Source of the DNA: CAZWVR01 sp964637235
GTDB lineage: Bacteria > Bacteroidota > Bacteroidia > Bacteroidales > S143-33
Assembly (NCBI GenBank): GCA_964637235.1
Contig: CAZWVR010000065.1
Location: 1 to 14,425, forward strand
Direction: 5' to 3'
DNA length: 14,425 nt
Shown here: positions 1 through 9,300 of the stretch, piece after piece
How positions within the stretch are numbered: the first letter of the stretch is position 1
Layout: every line of letters starts with the position of its first letter
The notes under the pieces: generated by a model
Told to the model about the DNA's origin: nothing
Database searches by the model: none
The model's input: the letters and a program-made list of their open reading frames with translations, nothing else
Translations under genes and position numbers: made by a program

Positions 1-1041
1 AAATACATAAGCTTGAATAAAAGCTACTAAGAGTTCTATTAAGCTTACAAATAGGGAAAAAATTATGGATAATACCGATACTCCAAGACCTGCATATATG
101 TTAATACCGCCGAATACGAATATTAAGCCGATAAAACTTAGTAGTACAAAGTGTCCGCCTACTATATTTGCAAAAAGACGCACCATCAATACGAATGGCT
201 TTGTGAACATCCCGATAATTTCTACAATAGGCATTAGAGGAACCGGTACTTTTAGCCACCAAGGTACTATTGGAGACCAAAATATATGTTGCCAGTAATG
301 TCTATTCCCACTTGCGGTAGTTATAATAAAAGTAAATAAAGCTAATACAAGCGTTATCGTTATATTTCCAGTCAGATTATAACCAGCTGGAAATATAGGA
401 ATTATCCCCATTAAGTTGTTGAAAAATATGAAAAAGAATACTGTAAGTAGAAATGGAGTATATTTTTCGTATTTTTTTCCTATTGATGATTTTGCTATAT
501 CATCGATAACAAATACGATTATTGGTTCTAATAAAGATTGAAGCCCTTTTGGTGCCCGTTTTGGGTATTTTTTGTATCTTTTAGCTACGGATACAAAAAT
601 CCATATTAGTAGGATAGAGCTAATAAATATGGCTAAAACATCTTTTGTGAATGAAATATCAAAGGGGCGTTTTAGACTGCCGTCTGGCAGTACTTCCATT
701 ATTTTGTTTTTATATATCCCTTCTTCGGCTATAATAAGTTTTTTACCTTTTATTGTAAAAATTTCATTTTTGTGATGAGGTATTTTTGAGGAACAAAAGG
801 TTATCCATTTCCCATCAGAGGTTTTTAGAATTACAGGTAAATATATGCTAATGTGGATATCTTTCCCATTTTTTCTATGAAAAGTTATTATATGCCATTG
901 GTAAGAATCTTGTACGTGTTCTAACAGAAACTCGTCAAATTTGAATTTATGTTTTACACTGTCGGAATCTGCTGCATAGATCTGAGGTATTATGAATATA
1001 AATAAACTAAAAATCAGTATCTTGGCATAACTTCTCCCCAT
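1..1041 (-). CDS. atpB: F-type ATP synthase subunit a (F0), partial, C-terminus beyond left edge
   Basis: This is the membrane proton-channel subunit of F1F0 ATP synthase. The minus-strand frame is open for 347 codons from ATG at 1041 to the window edge. Residues 1-23 form a signal peptide (MGRSYAK, then a hydrophobic run ending IYA), and a periplasmic segment of about 110 residues follows, as is usual for Bacteroidota AtpB. Membrane helices begin near residue 135. The essential stator arginine is Arg288 in VLMVRLFAN. Nine residues later is His297 (GGHF) and near the end is Glu336 (LIELL), the His/Glu pair in swapped order relative to E. coli Glu219/His245. Gln343 in IQAY matches E. coli Gln252. 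About one helix is missing at the C-terminus. It is divergent from the ldcA unit, so it may be the first gene of its operon. No TAnnTTTG promoter was found upstream. Confidence 0.95.
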   Translation of the reverse strand, partial: MGRSYAKILIFSLFIFIIPQIYAADSDSVKHKFKFDEFLLEHVQDSYQWHIITFHRKNGKDIHISIYLPVILKTSDGKWITFCSSKIPHHKNEIFTIKGKKLIIAEEGIYKNKIMEVLPDGSLKRPFDISFTKDVLAIFISSILLIWIFVSVAKRYKKYPKRAPKGLQSLLEPIIVFVIDDIAKSSIGKKYEKYTPFLLTVFFFIFFNNLMGIIPIFPAGYNLTGNITITLVLALFTFIITTASGNRHYWQHIFWSPIVPWWLKVPVPLMPIVEIIGMFTKPFVLMVRLFANIVGGHFVLLSFIGLIFVFGGINIYAGLGVSVLSIIFSLFVSLIELLVAFIQAYVF

Positions 1042-1457
1042 AAAATAGCCTTTAAAAATCTGTACAAAGAAAAAAATAGTTTTTTTAAATTCAAAGTTTT
1101 TTATTTTATAGTAAAATTTAAAAATAGGTTTTTATATGCTCTTTTTCAGTATTTTATAATATTTTCAGTGTTCTAATAGACTGACATTCAATTGATTTTT
1201 TAAGATTTTATGTGTGATAATTTTTTATGATGTTTTGATATCTATATGTTTTATCTTTCTAATTATTAAAAAAGTTTAATTAAATGGGGTTGTGTTAATA
1301 AATTTTAATTGTTTACAGAATGAAAACTATATTTGACATTGAAATTTAGTTTTGTAAAAAAAATTTTTTTGCTGCGTTTACAATTGTTATTATTGTAGTT
1401 GAAGCCATTATAAATGTAGCGAAGTTTCTTTTGTATGTTATTTTTAAAACATTGCTT
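1042..1457. other. AT-rich divergent intergenic region between atpB and ldcA
   Basis: About 416 bases without a convincing gene. The DNA is extremely AT-rich and must hold the start signals for atpB (leftward) and the ldcA unit (rightward). Visible structure is limited. There is a direct repeat of TTTTCAGT at 1143-1150 and 1162-1169, and an A8T7 tract at 1356-1370 that may be intrinsically bent. A box matching the Bacteroidota -7 pattern (TAGTTTTG, 1347-1354) has no -33 partner at the right distance. No RNA gene or riboswitch-like structure was recognised. Confidence 0.7.
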
Positions 1458-2402
1458 ATGTTATTTGGTTTGAAAAATGGTGATTATGTTGCTTTGATTG
1501 CTCCCAGTGGAATACCTTCTATTTCAAAGGTGCATAGAGGCATTGAAAATATTAAAGCTTTGCAACTTAATCCTATTGCTTACGATGGGGAAAAAATTGT
1601 ACAGAGCGATGAAGCTATAACGGCAGTTTTAATACGTAAGTATGGTTATTTAGCAGGAAGTGATCAGAGACGCCTTTCAGAGTTGCATTGGGCTTTTGCG
1701 GACAATAAAGTAAAAGCTATTTTTGCTATTAGAGGAGGTTATGGAGCTACCAGATTATTGCCTTTCATAAATTATTCGCTAATAGCTCACAACCCTAAGA
1801 TTTTGATTGGTTATAGTGATATAACAGCAATACAAATGGCTTTGTATCATAGGGTAGGGTTGCAGAGTTTACATGGTATTGTTGCTGGGGATGTTTTTAC
1901 TGATTATCATTTCAAGCAACTTAGGAAGTTTTTGTTTGGAGAATTAAAAAGTGAAGTATTAGATTGTTATGAGGATAAGGATTTTAGTATAATAGTTCCG
2001 GGAGAAGCCTATGGGGTGTTAGTAGGAGGTAATTTGTCATTATTAAGTTCATTAGTTGGTACGGGGTTTTTACCATCATTTGCTGGTAAAATAGTTTTTA
2101 TTGAAGATATTGCTGAGCCTATCTATAAAATAGATAGGATGTTAGAACATTTGCTACAAGGAACAGATTTATCTTTTGCTTCGGCATTTGTTTTTGGGGA
2201 ATTTACTGGTATTGAGCCGCAAAAGAATGATTTTGAGCTTTCAGAGCTTTTATATGAGAAATTTGGGAATATGGGAGTGCCTGTTATCATGGGAGTTAAT
2301 TTTGGACATATTACTAATAAGTGTATTTTTCCCATAGGTGTAGAGGTGTTTATTAGTACAAATCCATTTGAGGTTCGTTTAGTTAGTAATATTTATAAAT
2401 AA
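1458..2402 (+). CDS. ldcA: LD-carboxypeptidase, peptidase family S66 (muramoyltetrapeptide carboxypeptidase)
   Basis: A cytoplasmic serine peptidase that, in this family, removes the terminal D-alanine from murein tetrapeptides at the L,D bond during cell-wall recycling. From ATG at 1458 it has 314 residues, normal for S66. The N-terminal LKNGDYVALIAPSG is the typical family opening. The nucleophile is Ser120 in IGYSDIT, and the other triad members are Glu216 in VFIEDIAEP and His284 in NFGHITNK, almost the numbering of Pseudomonas LdcA. RGGYG (about 92-96) and GGNLSLL (about 190-196) are further family motifs. The frame is open upstream to a TTG at 1431, but the nine extra residues are not part of the family, so the ATG is preferred. 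No signal peptide is seen. It is the first gene of a three-gene unit. Confidence 0.9.
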   Translation: MLFGLKNGDYVALIAPSGIPSISKVHRGIENIKALQLNPIAYDGEKIVQSDEAITAVLIRKYGYLAGSDQRRLSELHWAFADNKVKAIFAIRGGYGATRLLPFINYSLIAHNPKILIGYSDITAIQMALYHRVGLQSLHGIVAGDVFTDYHFKQLRKFLFGELKSEVLDCYEDKDFSIIVPGEAYGVLVGGNLSLLSSLVGTGFLPSFAGKIVFIEDIAEPIYKIDRMLEHLLQGTDLSFASAFVFGEFTGIEPQKNDFELSELLYEKFGNMGVPVIMGVNFGHITNKCIFPIGVEVFISTNPFEVRLVSNIYK

Positions 2403-2408
2403 GTGGTT

Positions 2409-3047
2409 ATGAAAAATTTGCTTATTTTTTTGTTATTTCCTGTTATTTTGTATGGACAGTCTGAGGAGCCTCAGTTTTTTAGCGGAGGTGTTGTTTTTTC
2501 CATGGTTGCCAGCCAGATTGATGGAGATTATAACATTGGTTATCATAAAATTAGTCCTTCTTTTGGGGTATATACTGATTATAATTATTGGAAGAAGCTT
2601 TCGTTTCGCTCGGGGATTTTTTATATGCCCAAAGGTGCGCGTAGTGGCTCAAAATATAATTTTTTTGCTACGCGGTTTTATTATGCGGAGGTGCCTTTTA
2701 TAGCAACTTATTATTTTAATAGTCGTTTTTCTGCCTCTCTGGGTGTGGTTTTTGATTATCTTTTTAGTGGTTATTATTACGATGGCACTTCAAAGGTTTC
2801 TTATAAACAGCTTAATATACGTAATATGGACTATGCCCATTATTGGTCTTTTAATATTAAGTTGAATGATAGATATAACTTGCGTTTTGTGCAGAATTAT
2901 AGTTTGATACCAATTACAAAGAGTTTAAATCGTACTTGTTGGTATAATAATATGTTTTTTTATTGGATGTTTAAGAATGTGCCCCCAAATGCATGCTGGT
3001 GGAATAATGTTCTGAAAGTTAGTTTAGAAATAAGTTTATTTAAATAA
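2409..3047 (+). CDS. Outer-membrane beta-barrel protein (PorT/OMP_b-brl-like)
   Basis: A 212-residue exported protein. MKNLLIFLLFPVILYGQ is a signal peptide, probably cleaved around the glycine-glutamine. The rest alternates aromatic and polar residues in short strands, and includes SPSFGVYTDYNYWKKLSFRSGIF followed by a YMPKGAR turn, a pattern common in Bacteroidota small outer-membrane barrels of the PorT type. It ends in a strand, VSLEISLFK. Two cysteines lie near the C-terminus (TCWYNN and NACWWNN), which could form a disulfide in an extracellular loop. GTG at 2403 is a possible earlier start, but ATG at 2409 gives the standard signal peptide. It starts 6 bp after ldcA stops and ends 7 bp before ubiX, so the three genes are probably co-transcribed. 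Its substrate or role is unknown. Confidence 0.75.
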   Translation: MKNLLIFLLFPVILYGQSEEPQFFSGGVVFSMVASQIDGDYNIGYHKISPSFGVYTDYNYWKKLSFRSGIFYMPKGARSGSKYNFFATRFYYAEVPFIATYYFNSRFSASLGVVFDYLFSGYYYDGTSKVSYKQLNIRNMDYAHYWSFNIKLNDRYNLRFVQNYSLIPITKSLNRTCWYNNMFFYWMFKNVPPNACWWNNVLKVSLEISLFK

Positions 3048-3054
3048 AAACTTT

Positions 3055-3618
3055 ATGAAATCTGCTAAAATTGTTCTCGGTATCACAGGGGCAAGTGGTG
3101 CTATTTATGCATGGAGGTTTATGCAGTTGATACGAGATAGAAATTTGCCTTTGGATTTAGCAGTCGTATTTAGTAAAAATGCAAAAAAAGTATGGGAGTA
3201 TGAGTTAAAAGCTCCTTATAGTGATATACCTTACAAGATTTATCCAGATGATGATTTTTTTGTCCCTTTTGCTTCTGGCTCATCATCTTATGAAAAGATG
3301 GTAATAATGCCTTGTTCAATGGCTACAATAGGGAAAATTGCAAATGGAATAACTGATACTCTTATTACTCGTGCAGCAGATGTAATGTTGAAGGAACGTA
3401 AAAGGCTTGTATTAGTACCGCGTGAAATGCCTTATAATGCTATACATCTTGAAAATATGTATAAATTGACTTTGCAGGGAGCAGTAATTTGTCCTGCTTC
3501 ACCTTCTTTTTATTCTTTTCCTTCTACTATTGAAGATTTAGTGGATACGGTTTTACAAAAAGTATTTAAACTATTGGATTTAAATATTACTTTTTTCAGA
3601 TGGCAAGAAAAGGTTTAA
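3055..3618 (+). CDS. ubiX: Flavin prenyltransferase, UbiX family
   Basis: UbiX-type enzymes join dimethylallyl phosphate to FMN to give prenylated FMN, the cofactor of UbiD-type decarboxylases. The 187-residue length is normal. The N-terminal flavin-binding motif GITGASGAIYA (9-19) has Ser14. Ser40 lies in VVFSKNAK. FASGSS (72-77) and MPCSMATIGKIANG (85-98) are family signatures. PREMP (122-126) carries the Arg-Glu pair, Tyr153 lies in SFYSFP, and the C-terminal Arg182 is in FRWQ; these correspond to active-site positions in studied UbiX proteins. It is the last gene of the ldcA unit and lies 21 bp from the convergent pheT stop, with no evident hairpin terminator between. No ubiD lies in the window, so its client decarboxylase must be elsewhere. 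Confidence 0.93.
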   Translation: MKSAKIVLGITGASGAIYAWRFMQLIRDRNLPLDLAVVFSKNAKKVWEYELKAPYSDIPYKIYPDDDFFVPFASGSSSYEKMVIMPCSMATIGKIANGITDTLITRAADVMLKERKRLVLVPREMPYNAIHLENMYKLTLQGAVICPASPSFYSFPSTIEDLVDTVLQKVFKLLDLNITFFRWQEKV

Positions 3619-3639
3619 TGGGGCGAAGGGGCTTATTTT

Positions 3640-6087
3640 TTATCGTAGTTGTATATTAAATTTCTTTTGCAAATTATAGATTATTTTTTTCATTATTTTA
3701 TCGATTTGTTTATCTGTAAGGGTTTTTTGTTCGTCTTGTAAAATTATGGAAATTGCATAGGATATTGTATTTGGCGGTAATTTTTCACTTTCATATACAT
3801 CAAAGATATTGATATTTTTAATAAGCCTTTTGTCTGTATCTTTGATTACTTTTTTAATATCTGCGAATTTTATATTTTTATCTATTAGTATAGCAATATC
3901 TCTTCTTACTTTTGGATATTTTGGGATTTCTTTATATTGAGGTTTTTCAGGTAAATATTGCATTAGTAATTCAAAGTCTATTTCAGAGTAGAACACTTCT
4001 TGTTTTATTTCCATTTTTTTAAGGATACTATTTGAAACGCTACCTAATTGCGCTAATGGTTTGTTATTTATTTGATATTCAATGCCATAGTTAAAAATTT
4101 CCCAATTAGTTTCTTTTATAGTAAGATTTTCAATATCAAAGCCAAGATATTTAAATAGTGCTTCTGTTTCGGATTTTAGGAAAAAGAAATCCGTTTTTTT
4201 TGCAGGAGATTTCCAATTGGGTTCATATACTAAGCCAGTCGTAGTAATGGCAATTTTGTATGTTTCTTTATATTTATCGTCAACGGAGCCTTTATCTGCT
4301 ATTTTAAAATATACCTTTCCGAATTCAAAGAATTTTAGGTTTGGATTTTTACGATTTATATTGAGAAGGATTGCTTCTAATGCTCCGAAAAGCATTGTCT
4401 GCCGCATTACTGTTAATTCTTTGCTTAGGGGGTTATGTATTTTTACTCTTTTTTCTTTTGGAAAACTTGGGAGATTTTCGTAATAATCTTCCTTTGTAAT
4501 TGAAAGAGCCATAATTTCGTTGAAACCTCGTGAAGCTAAATATTTTGCTATTTTAAAACGGTATTCATTAGCGATATTTGTAGGTTGTTCTATAATTTTT
4601 ATTTTCCGTTCTTTGGTAGTAATATTGTTGTAGCCGTAGATACGTATAATTTCTTCAATGATATCTGCTTCACGTCTGACGTCGTATCTATATGTTGGAA
4701 CTTTAAGGTTGAGTTTTTCTTCATTTTCGGAGATTATCATTATTTCAAGGTCTTCGAGTATGTTTTTTACAGTGTCTCTATCAAGTTTTTTGCCGATTAT
4801 TTTATCGAGTTGTTCATATCTTAGTGTTACGTCAAATGAGTTAATAGGATTTGGGTATATATCGGAAATTTCGGAAGTTATTTTAGCATTTGCGTATTTT
4901 TTTAGTAATAATGCTGCTCTTTTTAGTGCCCAAGTTGTTGCATTGATATCTGTTCCACGTTCGAATCTATATGAAGCATCTGTGCTAATTTGATGTCTTT
5001 TAGAGGTTTTTCGTATCCAAGTAGGATTAAAAAATGCACTTTCGAGGAATAGATTTTTTGTATTTTCTGTGACTGCTGAATGAAGTCCTCCCATTACACC
5101 ACCGATACACATAGGAGTATGTTCCCCATCGCATATCATAAGGTCTTTGTCCGTTAATTTTATTTCTTTACCGTCTAAAAGCACGAATGGGGTACCATTT
5201 TTGACTGTATCTACAATAATTTTGTTTCCTTTAATTTTATCGGCGTCAAAGGCGTGCAATGGTTGACCTATTTCGTGGAGGACATAGTTAGTAATATCAA
5301 CTACGTTATTTATAGGTTTTTGTCCTATTGCTTTTAGGCGTTCTTGCATCCATTTAGGAGAGGGTTTTATTTGTAGATTTTTAAATGTTAATCCACTATA
5401 TCTTGGGCACGCTTCTTGATTTGCTACTTGAATTTCAATAGGGAATTCAGTGCTGTCTATTTTGAATTCGTTAACGTCAGGAAGTTTTAGTTCTACATTT
5501 AGGTCTGTATTTGTTTTTAGGTATGCATAAAGATCTCTTGCGACGCCATAATGGCTCATTGCATCTTGTCTATTAGGTGTTAGATCTATATCAAAAATCC
5601 AATCTTCGTATATGTCAAAGTATTCTTTTGCAGGTTTACCTATTTGTGCACTATCTGGCAGGACAATAATTCCTTCGTGGTTAGTTCCAAGTCCTATTTC
5701 GTCTTCGGCGACTATCATTCCTTCTGATATTTCCCCCCGTATTTTTATTTTTTTCATTTGTATCGGTTCCCCATTGGTGGGATATATCGTTATTCCAACT
5801 GGTGCTACAATAACTTTTTGTCCAGCTGCAACATTAGGAGCTCCACATACTATTGGAAGTACTTTATTTCCTATATCTACTGTTGTTATACTTAGTTTAT
5901 CTGCTCGGGGGTGTTTTTCGCAAGTAAGAACTTTGCCTACTATTAATCCTTCTAATCCGCCCGGTATAGATTGATATTTTTCTGTTTTTGTGACCTCTAA
6001 GCCTATAAATGTCAGAATATTAGCAACTTCAAACGGATCTAAATCTATGTTTATATAATCTTTTAGCCAGTTGTATGATATTTTCAT
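3640..6087 (-). CDS. pheT: Phenylalanine--tRNA ligase beta subunit
   Basis: The beta subunit of the alpha2-beta2 enzyme that charges tRNA(Phe); it also hydrolyses mischarged tyrosyl-tRNA. The 815 residues have the full bacterial architecture. They begin with MKISYNWLKDYI, followed by an EMAP/OB tRNA-binding domain at about 43-155 (VGKVLTCEKHPRADKL). Next is a linker with DLTPNRQDAMSHYGVARDL, then the B3/B4 editing domain at about 210-390 (GGVMGG, STDASYRFERG). The B5 domain is at about 405-480, the core catalytic-like region runs to about 700, and a C-terminal FDX-ACB anticodon-binding domain starts near 720 (PKYPKVRRDIAILID). pheS is not in the window, so the two subunits are unlinked here, at least on this side. 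A good promoter candidate lies just upstream, giving a very short leader. No T-box or attenuator is visible. Confidence 0.97.
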   Translation of the reverse strand: MKISYNWLKDYINIDLDPFEVANILTFIGLEVTKTEKYQSIPGGLEGLIVGKVLTCEKHPRADKLSITTVDIGNKVLPIVCGAPNVAAGQKVIVAPVGITIYPTNGEPIQMKKIKIRGEISEGMIVAEDEIGLGTNHEGIIVLPDSAQIGKPAKEYFDIYEDWIFDIDLTPNRQDAMSHYGVARDLYAYLKTNTDLNVELKLPDVNEFKIDSTEFPIEIQVANQEACPRYSGLTFKNLQIKPSPKWMQERLKAIGQKPINNVVDITNYVLHEIGQPLHAFDADKIKGNKIIVDTVKNGTPFVLLDGKEIKLTDKDLMICDGEHTPMCIGGVMGGLHSAVTENTKNLFLESAFFNPTWIRKTSKRHQISTDASYRFERGTDINATTWALKRAALLLKKYANAKITSEISDIYPNPINSFDVTLRYEQLDKIIGKKLDRDTVKNILEDLEIMIISENEEKLNLKVPTYRYDVRREADIIEEIIRIYGYNNITTKERKIKIIEQPTNIANEYRFKIAKYLASRGFNEIMALSITKEDYYENLPSFPKEKRVKIHNPLSKELTVMRQTMLFGALEAILLNINRKNPNLKFFEFGKVYFKIADKGSVDDKYKETYKIAITTTGLVYEPNWKSPAKKTDFFFLKSETEALFKYLGFDIENLTIKETNWEIFNYGIEYQINNKPLAQLGSVSNSILKKMEIKQEVFYSEIDFELLMQYLPEKPQYKEIPKYPKVRRDIAILIDKNIKFADIKKVIKDTDKRLIKNINIFDVYESEKLPPNTISYAISIILQDEQKTLTDKQIDKIMKKIIYNLQKKFNIQLR

Positions 6088-6107
6088 TGTTTAAAATTTT
6101 GACCGAA

Positions 6108-6138
6108 CAAAGGTAAAAATTTTTCTTTTTTGTATAAA
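6108..6138 (-). promoter_or_regulatory. Candidate Bacteroidota-type promoter of pheT
   Basis: Read on the minus strand, TACCTTTG (plus 6108-6115) matches the TAnnTTTG -7 box exactly. TTTA (plus 6135-6138), one base off TTTG, lies 19 bases upstream, the expected spacing for the -33 box. Transcription would begin roughly 13-15 bases before the pheT ATG at 6087. Confidence 0.5.
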
Positions 6139-6222
6139 ATTGTTTTTTAGGGAAATTGTTTCATCCAGACAAAAATTTGATATGTCTAAAAAATTTTTTA
6201 CTTTTAAATGCATTTTTGAGCA

Positions 6223-6250
6223 TTAGTTTTTCAGTTCTTGTTGAAACTAA
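6223..6250. repeat. Inverted repeat upstream of icmF
   Basis: TTAGTTT (6223-6229) and AAACTAA (6244-6250) are perfect inverted copies around a 14-base spacer. An inner CA/TG pairing with a TT bulge can extend the stem. It sits about 100 bases upstream of icmF in the pheT-icmF divergent region, and could be a protein-binding site or a weak hairpin. The AT-rich background makes chance occurrence possible. Confidence 0.35.
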
Positions 6251-6298
6251 ATGATTTGCGTATAATGTGGAGTAAAGTAGAATAAGTTTTTGTATTAT

Positions 6299-6306
6299 TA
6301 AATTTG
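6299..6306 (+). promoter_or_regulatory. Possible -7 box for the icmF operon
   Basis: TAAATTTG fits TAnnTTTG exactly and lies about 45 bases before the icmF ATG. There is no TTTG-like -33 box 18-20 bases upstream, so support is weak. Confidence 0.22.
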
Positions 6307-6351
6307 AATTTTGAATTGAAATGTTTGCTTATCGGTTAAAAAATATAAATT

Positions 6352-9300
6352 ATGAAAGCACAAGAGAAATACAAACCAAAGAATCATATTAGAGTAGTAA
6401 CTGCGGCTTCTCTTTTTGATGGGCACGATGCCGCAATAAATATAATGCGTAGAATAATGCAAAGTACTGGTGCAGAGGTTATTCATTTGGGGCATAATCG
6501 TTCTGCACAAGAGATTGTTATGTGCGCTATTGATGAAGATGCTCAGGCAATAGCAGTGACTTCTTATCAAGGTGGCCATATGGAATTTTTTAAATATATG
6601 TATGATTTGTTAAAAGAGTATAATTCTGAGCATATACGTATTTTTGGTGGAGGAGGTGGAACTATTTTGCCCAATGAAATAGAGGAATTAGAAAAGTATG
6701 GAATTGCTAAAATATATTCTCCTGATGATGGGAGAAAAATGGGACTTCAAGGAATGATAAATGATCTTTTGCAGAAAAGTGATTTTCCTACTGGTAATAT
6801 TGATTATATTGATTTTGAGGCTATTGCGAAAAAAGAGAGAAAAGCAATTGCACAAACTATTTCTGCTTGTGAAAATTATAGAGATAATATTTTTTCAGAT
6901 TTGCAGAAGCTTAAAGAAGCAATAAAAGAGTCTAAAACACCAGTTGTAGGTATTACGGGAACAGGTGGAGCAGGTAAATCTTCTTTGATAGATGAACTGG
7001 TAAGACGTTATCTTGTAAGTAATCCGGATAAGACTATCGGAGTTGTTTCGGTTGATCCTACAAGACGTAAAACCGGCGGGGCTCTACTTGGTGATAGAAT
7101 ACGTATGAATTCTTTGAGTAATCCGAGAGTTTATATGCGTTCTTTGGCTACTCGCGGCGCTAATCTCGTGGTTTCTCCTTTTGTTCAGGATGCAATAGAT
7201 GTCCTTAAATTTGCTGATTTTGATTTAATTTTTTTGGAAACTTCTGGAATAGGTCAGTCGCAGACTGAAATTGTAGATTTTAGCGATCTTTCTGTATATG
7301 TTATGACTCCTGAATATGGGGCTCCTTCTCAATTGGAAAAAATAGAAATGTTAGATTATGCTGATTTCGTAGTTATAAATAAATTTGATAAATACGGAGC
7401 TCTCGATGCACTACGTGATGTAAGAAAACAGGTGCAACGTAATAGGGAGGAATTTGATAAATCTCCAGAAGAGATGCCTGTATTCCCTACAATAGCTTCA
7501 CAGTTTAATGATGATGGTGTAAATAAGTTTTTCGTTGCATTACTCGAAAAATTGAATTCATTGGGTAAAAAACAATATACTATTCCGGATTATTCTACGC
7601 AGATTAAACATACTACGGTATATATCGTGCCTCCGGAAAGACGTCGTTATTTATCAGAAATTAGCGAAACAATACGAAAATATAATCGTTGGGTAGAAGA
7701 GGAAAAGAAAACAGCTCAATACCTTTATGGTCTAAAAAAGACTATTGACCTTTTAAAGGAACAAGGTGAGGATAAAGAAATTATAGAAACTTTGCAGCAT
7801 CGTTTTAATCGTTTATACGATAAATTAGATCCAGCAAGTAAAAAAATATTAGAAAATTGGGAACAAACAAAAGAGCGTTATAGGCAAGAGGAGTATGTTT
7901 ATAAGGTTCGAGATAAAGAGATTCGCGTAAAAACTTATACAGAGACACTTTCGCATACTAAAATACCTAAGGTTGCAGTACCCAAGTATGAAGATTGGGG
8001 AGAGATACTAAGATGGAGCTATCAAGAGAATTTCCCCGGCTTTTTCCCATTTACAGCCGGAGTTTTCCCCTTTAAACGGGAAGGAGAAGATCCTACACGA
8101 ATGTTTGCAGGAGAGGGCGGCCCAGAGCGTACTAATAAACGTTTCCATTATCTTTCTTATGGAATGCCAGCAGCCCGTCTTTCTACTGCTTTTGATTCAG
8201 TGACTTTATATGGAGAAGATCCAGACATCAGACCTGATATATACGGTAAAATAGGTAATTCCGGCGTTTCTGTATCTTGCCTCGACGATGCTAAACGTCT
8301 TTATTCTGGTTTTAGGCTATACGACCCTAAGACATCTGTTTCTATGACTATAAATGGTCCGGCTCCTATAATGACAGCATTTTTCTTTAATACTGCTATT
8401 GACCAAGAATGCGAAATATATATTAAAGAGCACGGTTTAGAGAATGAAGTAAAAAAGAAAATAGAGCAATTTTATAAAGAACGAGGAACAGAAATACCTA
8501 AGTATAGGGCTCCTTTACCACAGGGACATAATGGCTTAGGATTGCTTTTATTAGGAGTTCCCGGTGATAAGGTCTTACCAAAAGATGTCTATGAAAAAAT
8601 AAAGGCAGAAACACTATCAAAAGTACGGGGTACTGTTCAGGCTGATATTCTTAAAGAGGATCAAGCACAAAATACTTGTATATTTTCTATTGACTTCTCC
8701 CTGAAAATGATGGGAGATATGCAAGAGTATTTTATAAAACACAATATCCGTAATTTTTATTCAGTTTCTATATCTGGCTATCATATAGCCGAAGCAGGAG
8801 CCAATCCGATAACTCAATTAGCTTTTACCTTAGCTAATGGATTTACGTATGTAGAATATTATCGTGCTCGCGGAATGGACGTAGACGCTTTTGCAAGAAA
8901 TCTTTCATTCTTTTTCTCTAATGGCGTAGATGCTGAGTATTCGGTAATTGGTCGTGTTGCTCGTCGTATATGGGCAAAGGCTATGAAATTATTGTATGGT
9001 GCTAATGAACGTTCTCAAAAACTTAAATATCATATTCAGACATCTGGACGTTCTCTACACGCTCAGGAAATAGAATTTAATGACATTCGTACTACATTAC
9101 AAGCGGTTTATGCTATTTTTGATAATTGTAATTCTCTGCATACTAATGCTTATGATGAGGCTATTACCACTCCCACAGAGGAATCTGTAAGGCGTGCCTT
9201 AGCTATTCAGTTGATAATCAATAAGGAATATGGAATAGCTAAAAATCAGAATCCTTGGCAAGGTTCTTTTATTATAGAGGAACTCACTGATTTGGTGGAA

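Noticed and set aside
1347..1354. TAGTTTTG as a -7 box for the ldcA unit
   Set aside because: It matches TAnnTTTG, but no TTTG-like box lies 18-20 bases upstream; the nearest TTTG (1332-1335) is only 11 bases away. In DNA this AT-rich such matches are expected by chance.
1431..1457. TTG start for LD-carboxypeptidase, adding nine residues
   Set aside because: The extra residues are not part of the S66 fold, and the ATG at 1458 gives the standard N-terminus and near-standard active-site numbering.
3619..3639. Bidirectional terminator between ubiX and pheT
   Set aside because: There is a G-rich patch followed by a T-run, but no complementary arm to form a stem.
6261..6266. TATAAT as a sigma-70 -10 box for icmF
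   Set aside because: Bacteroidota primary promoters use TAnnTTTG instead of TATAAT, and no TTGACA-like box precedes it.
6088..6351. Cobalamin riboswitch before icmF or a T-box before pheT
   Set aside because: No B12-box-like or T-box-like conserved sequence is visible on either strand, the pheT leader would be only about 15 bases, and the only stem is a short AT-rich one.
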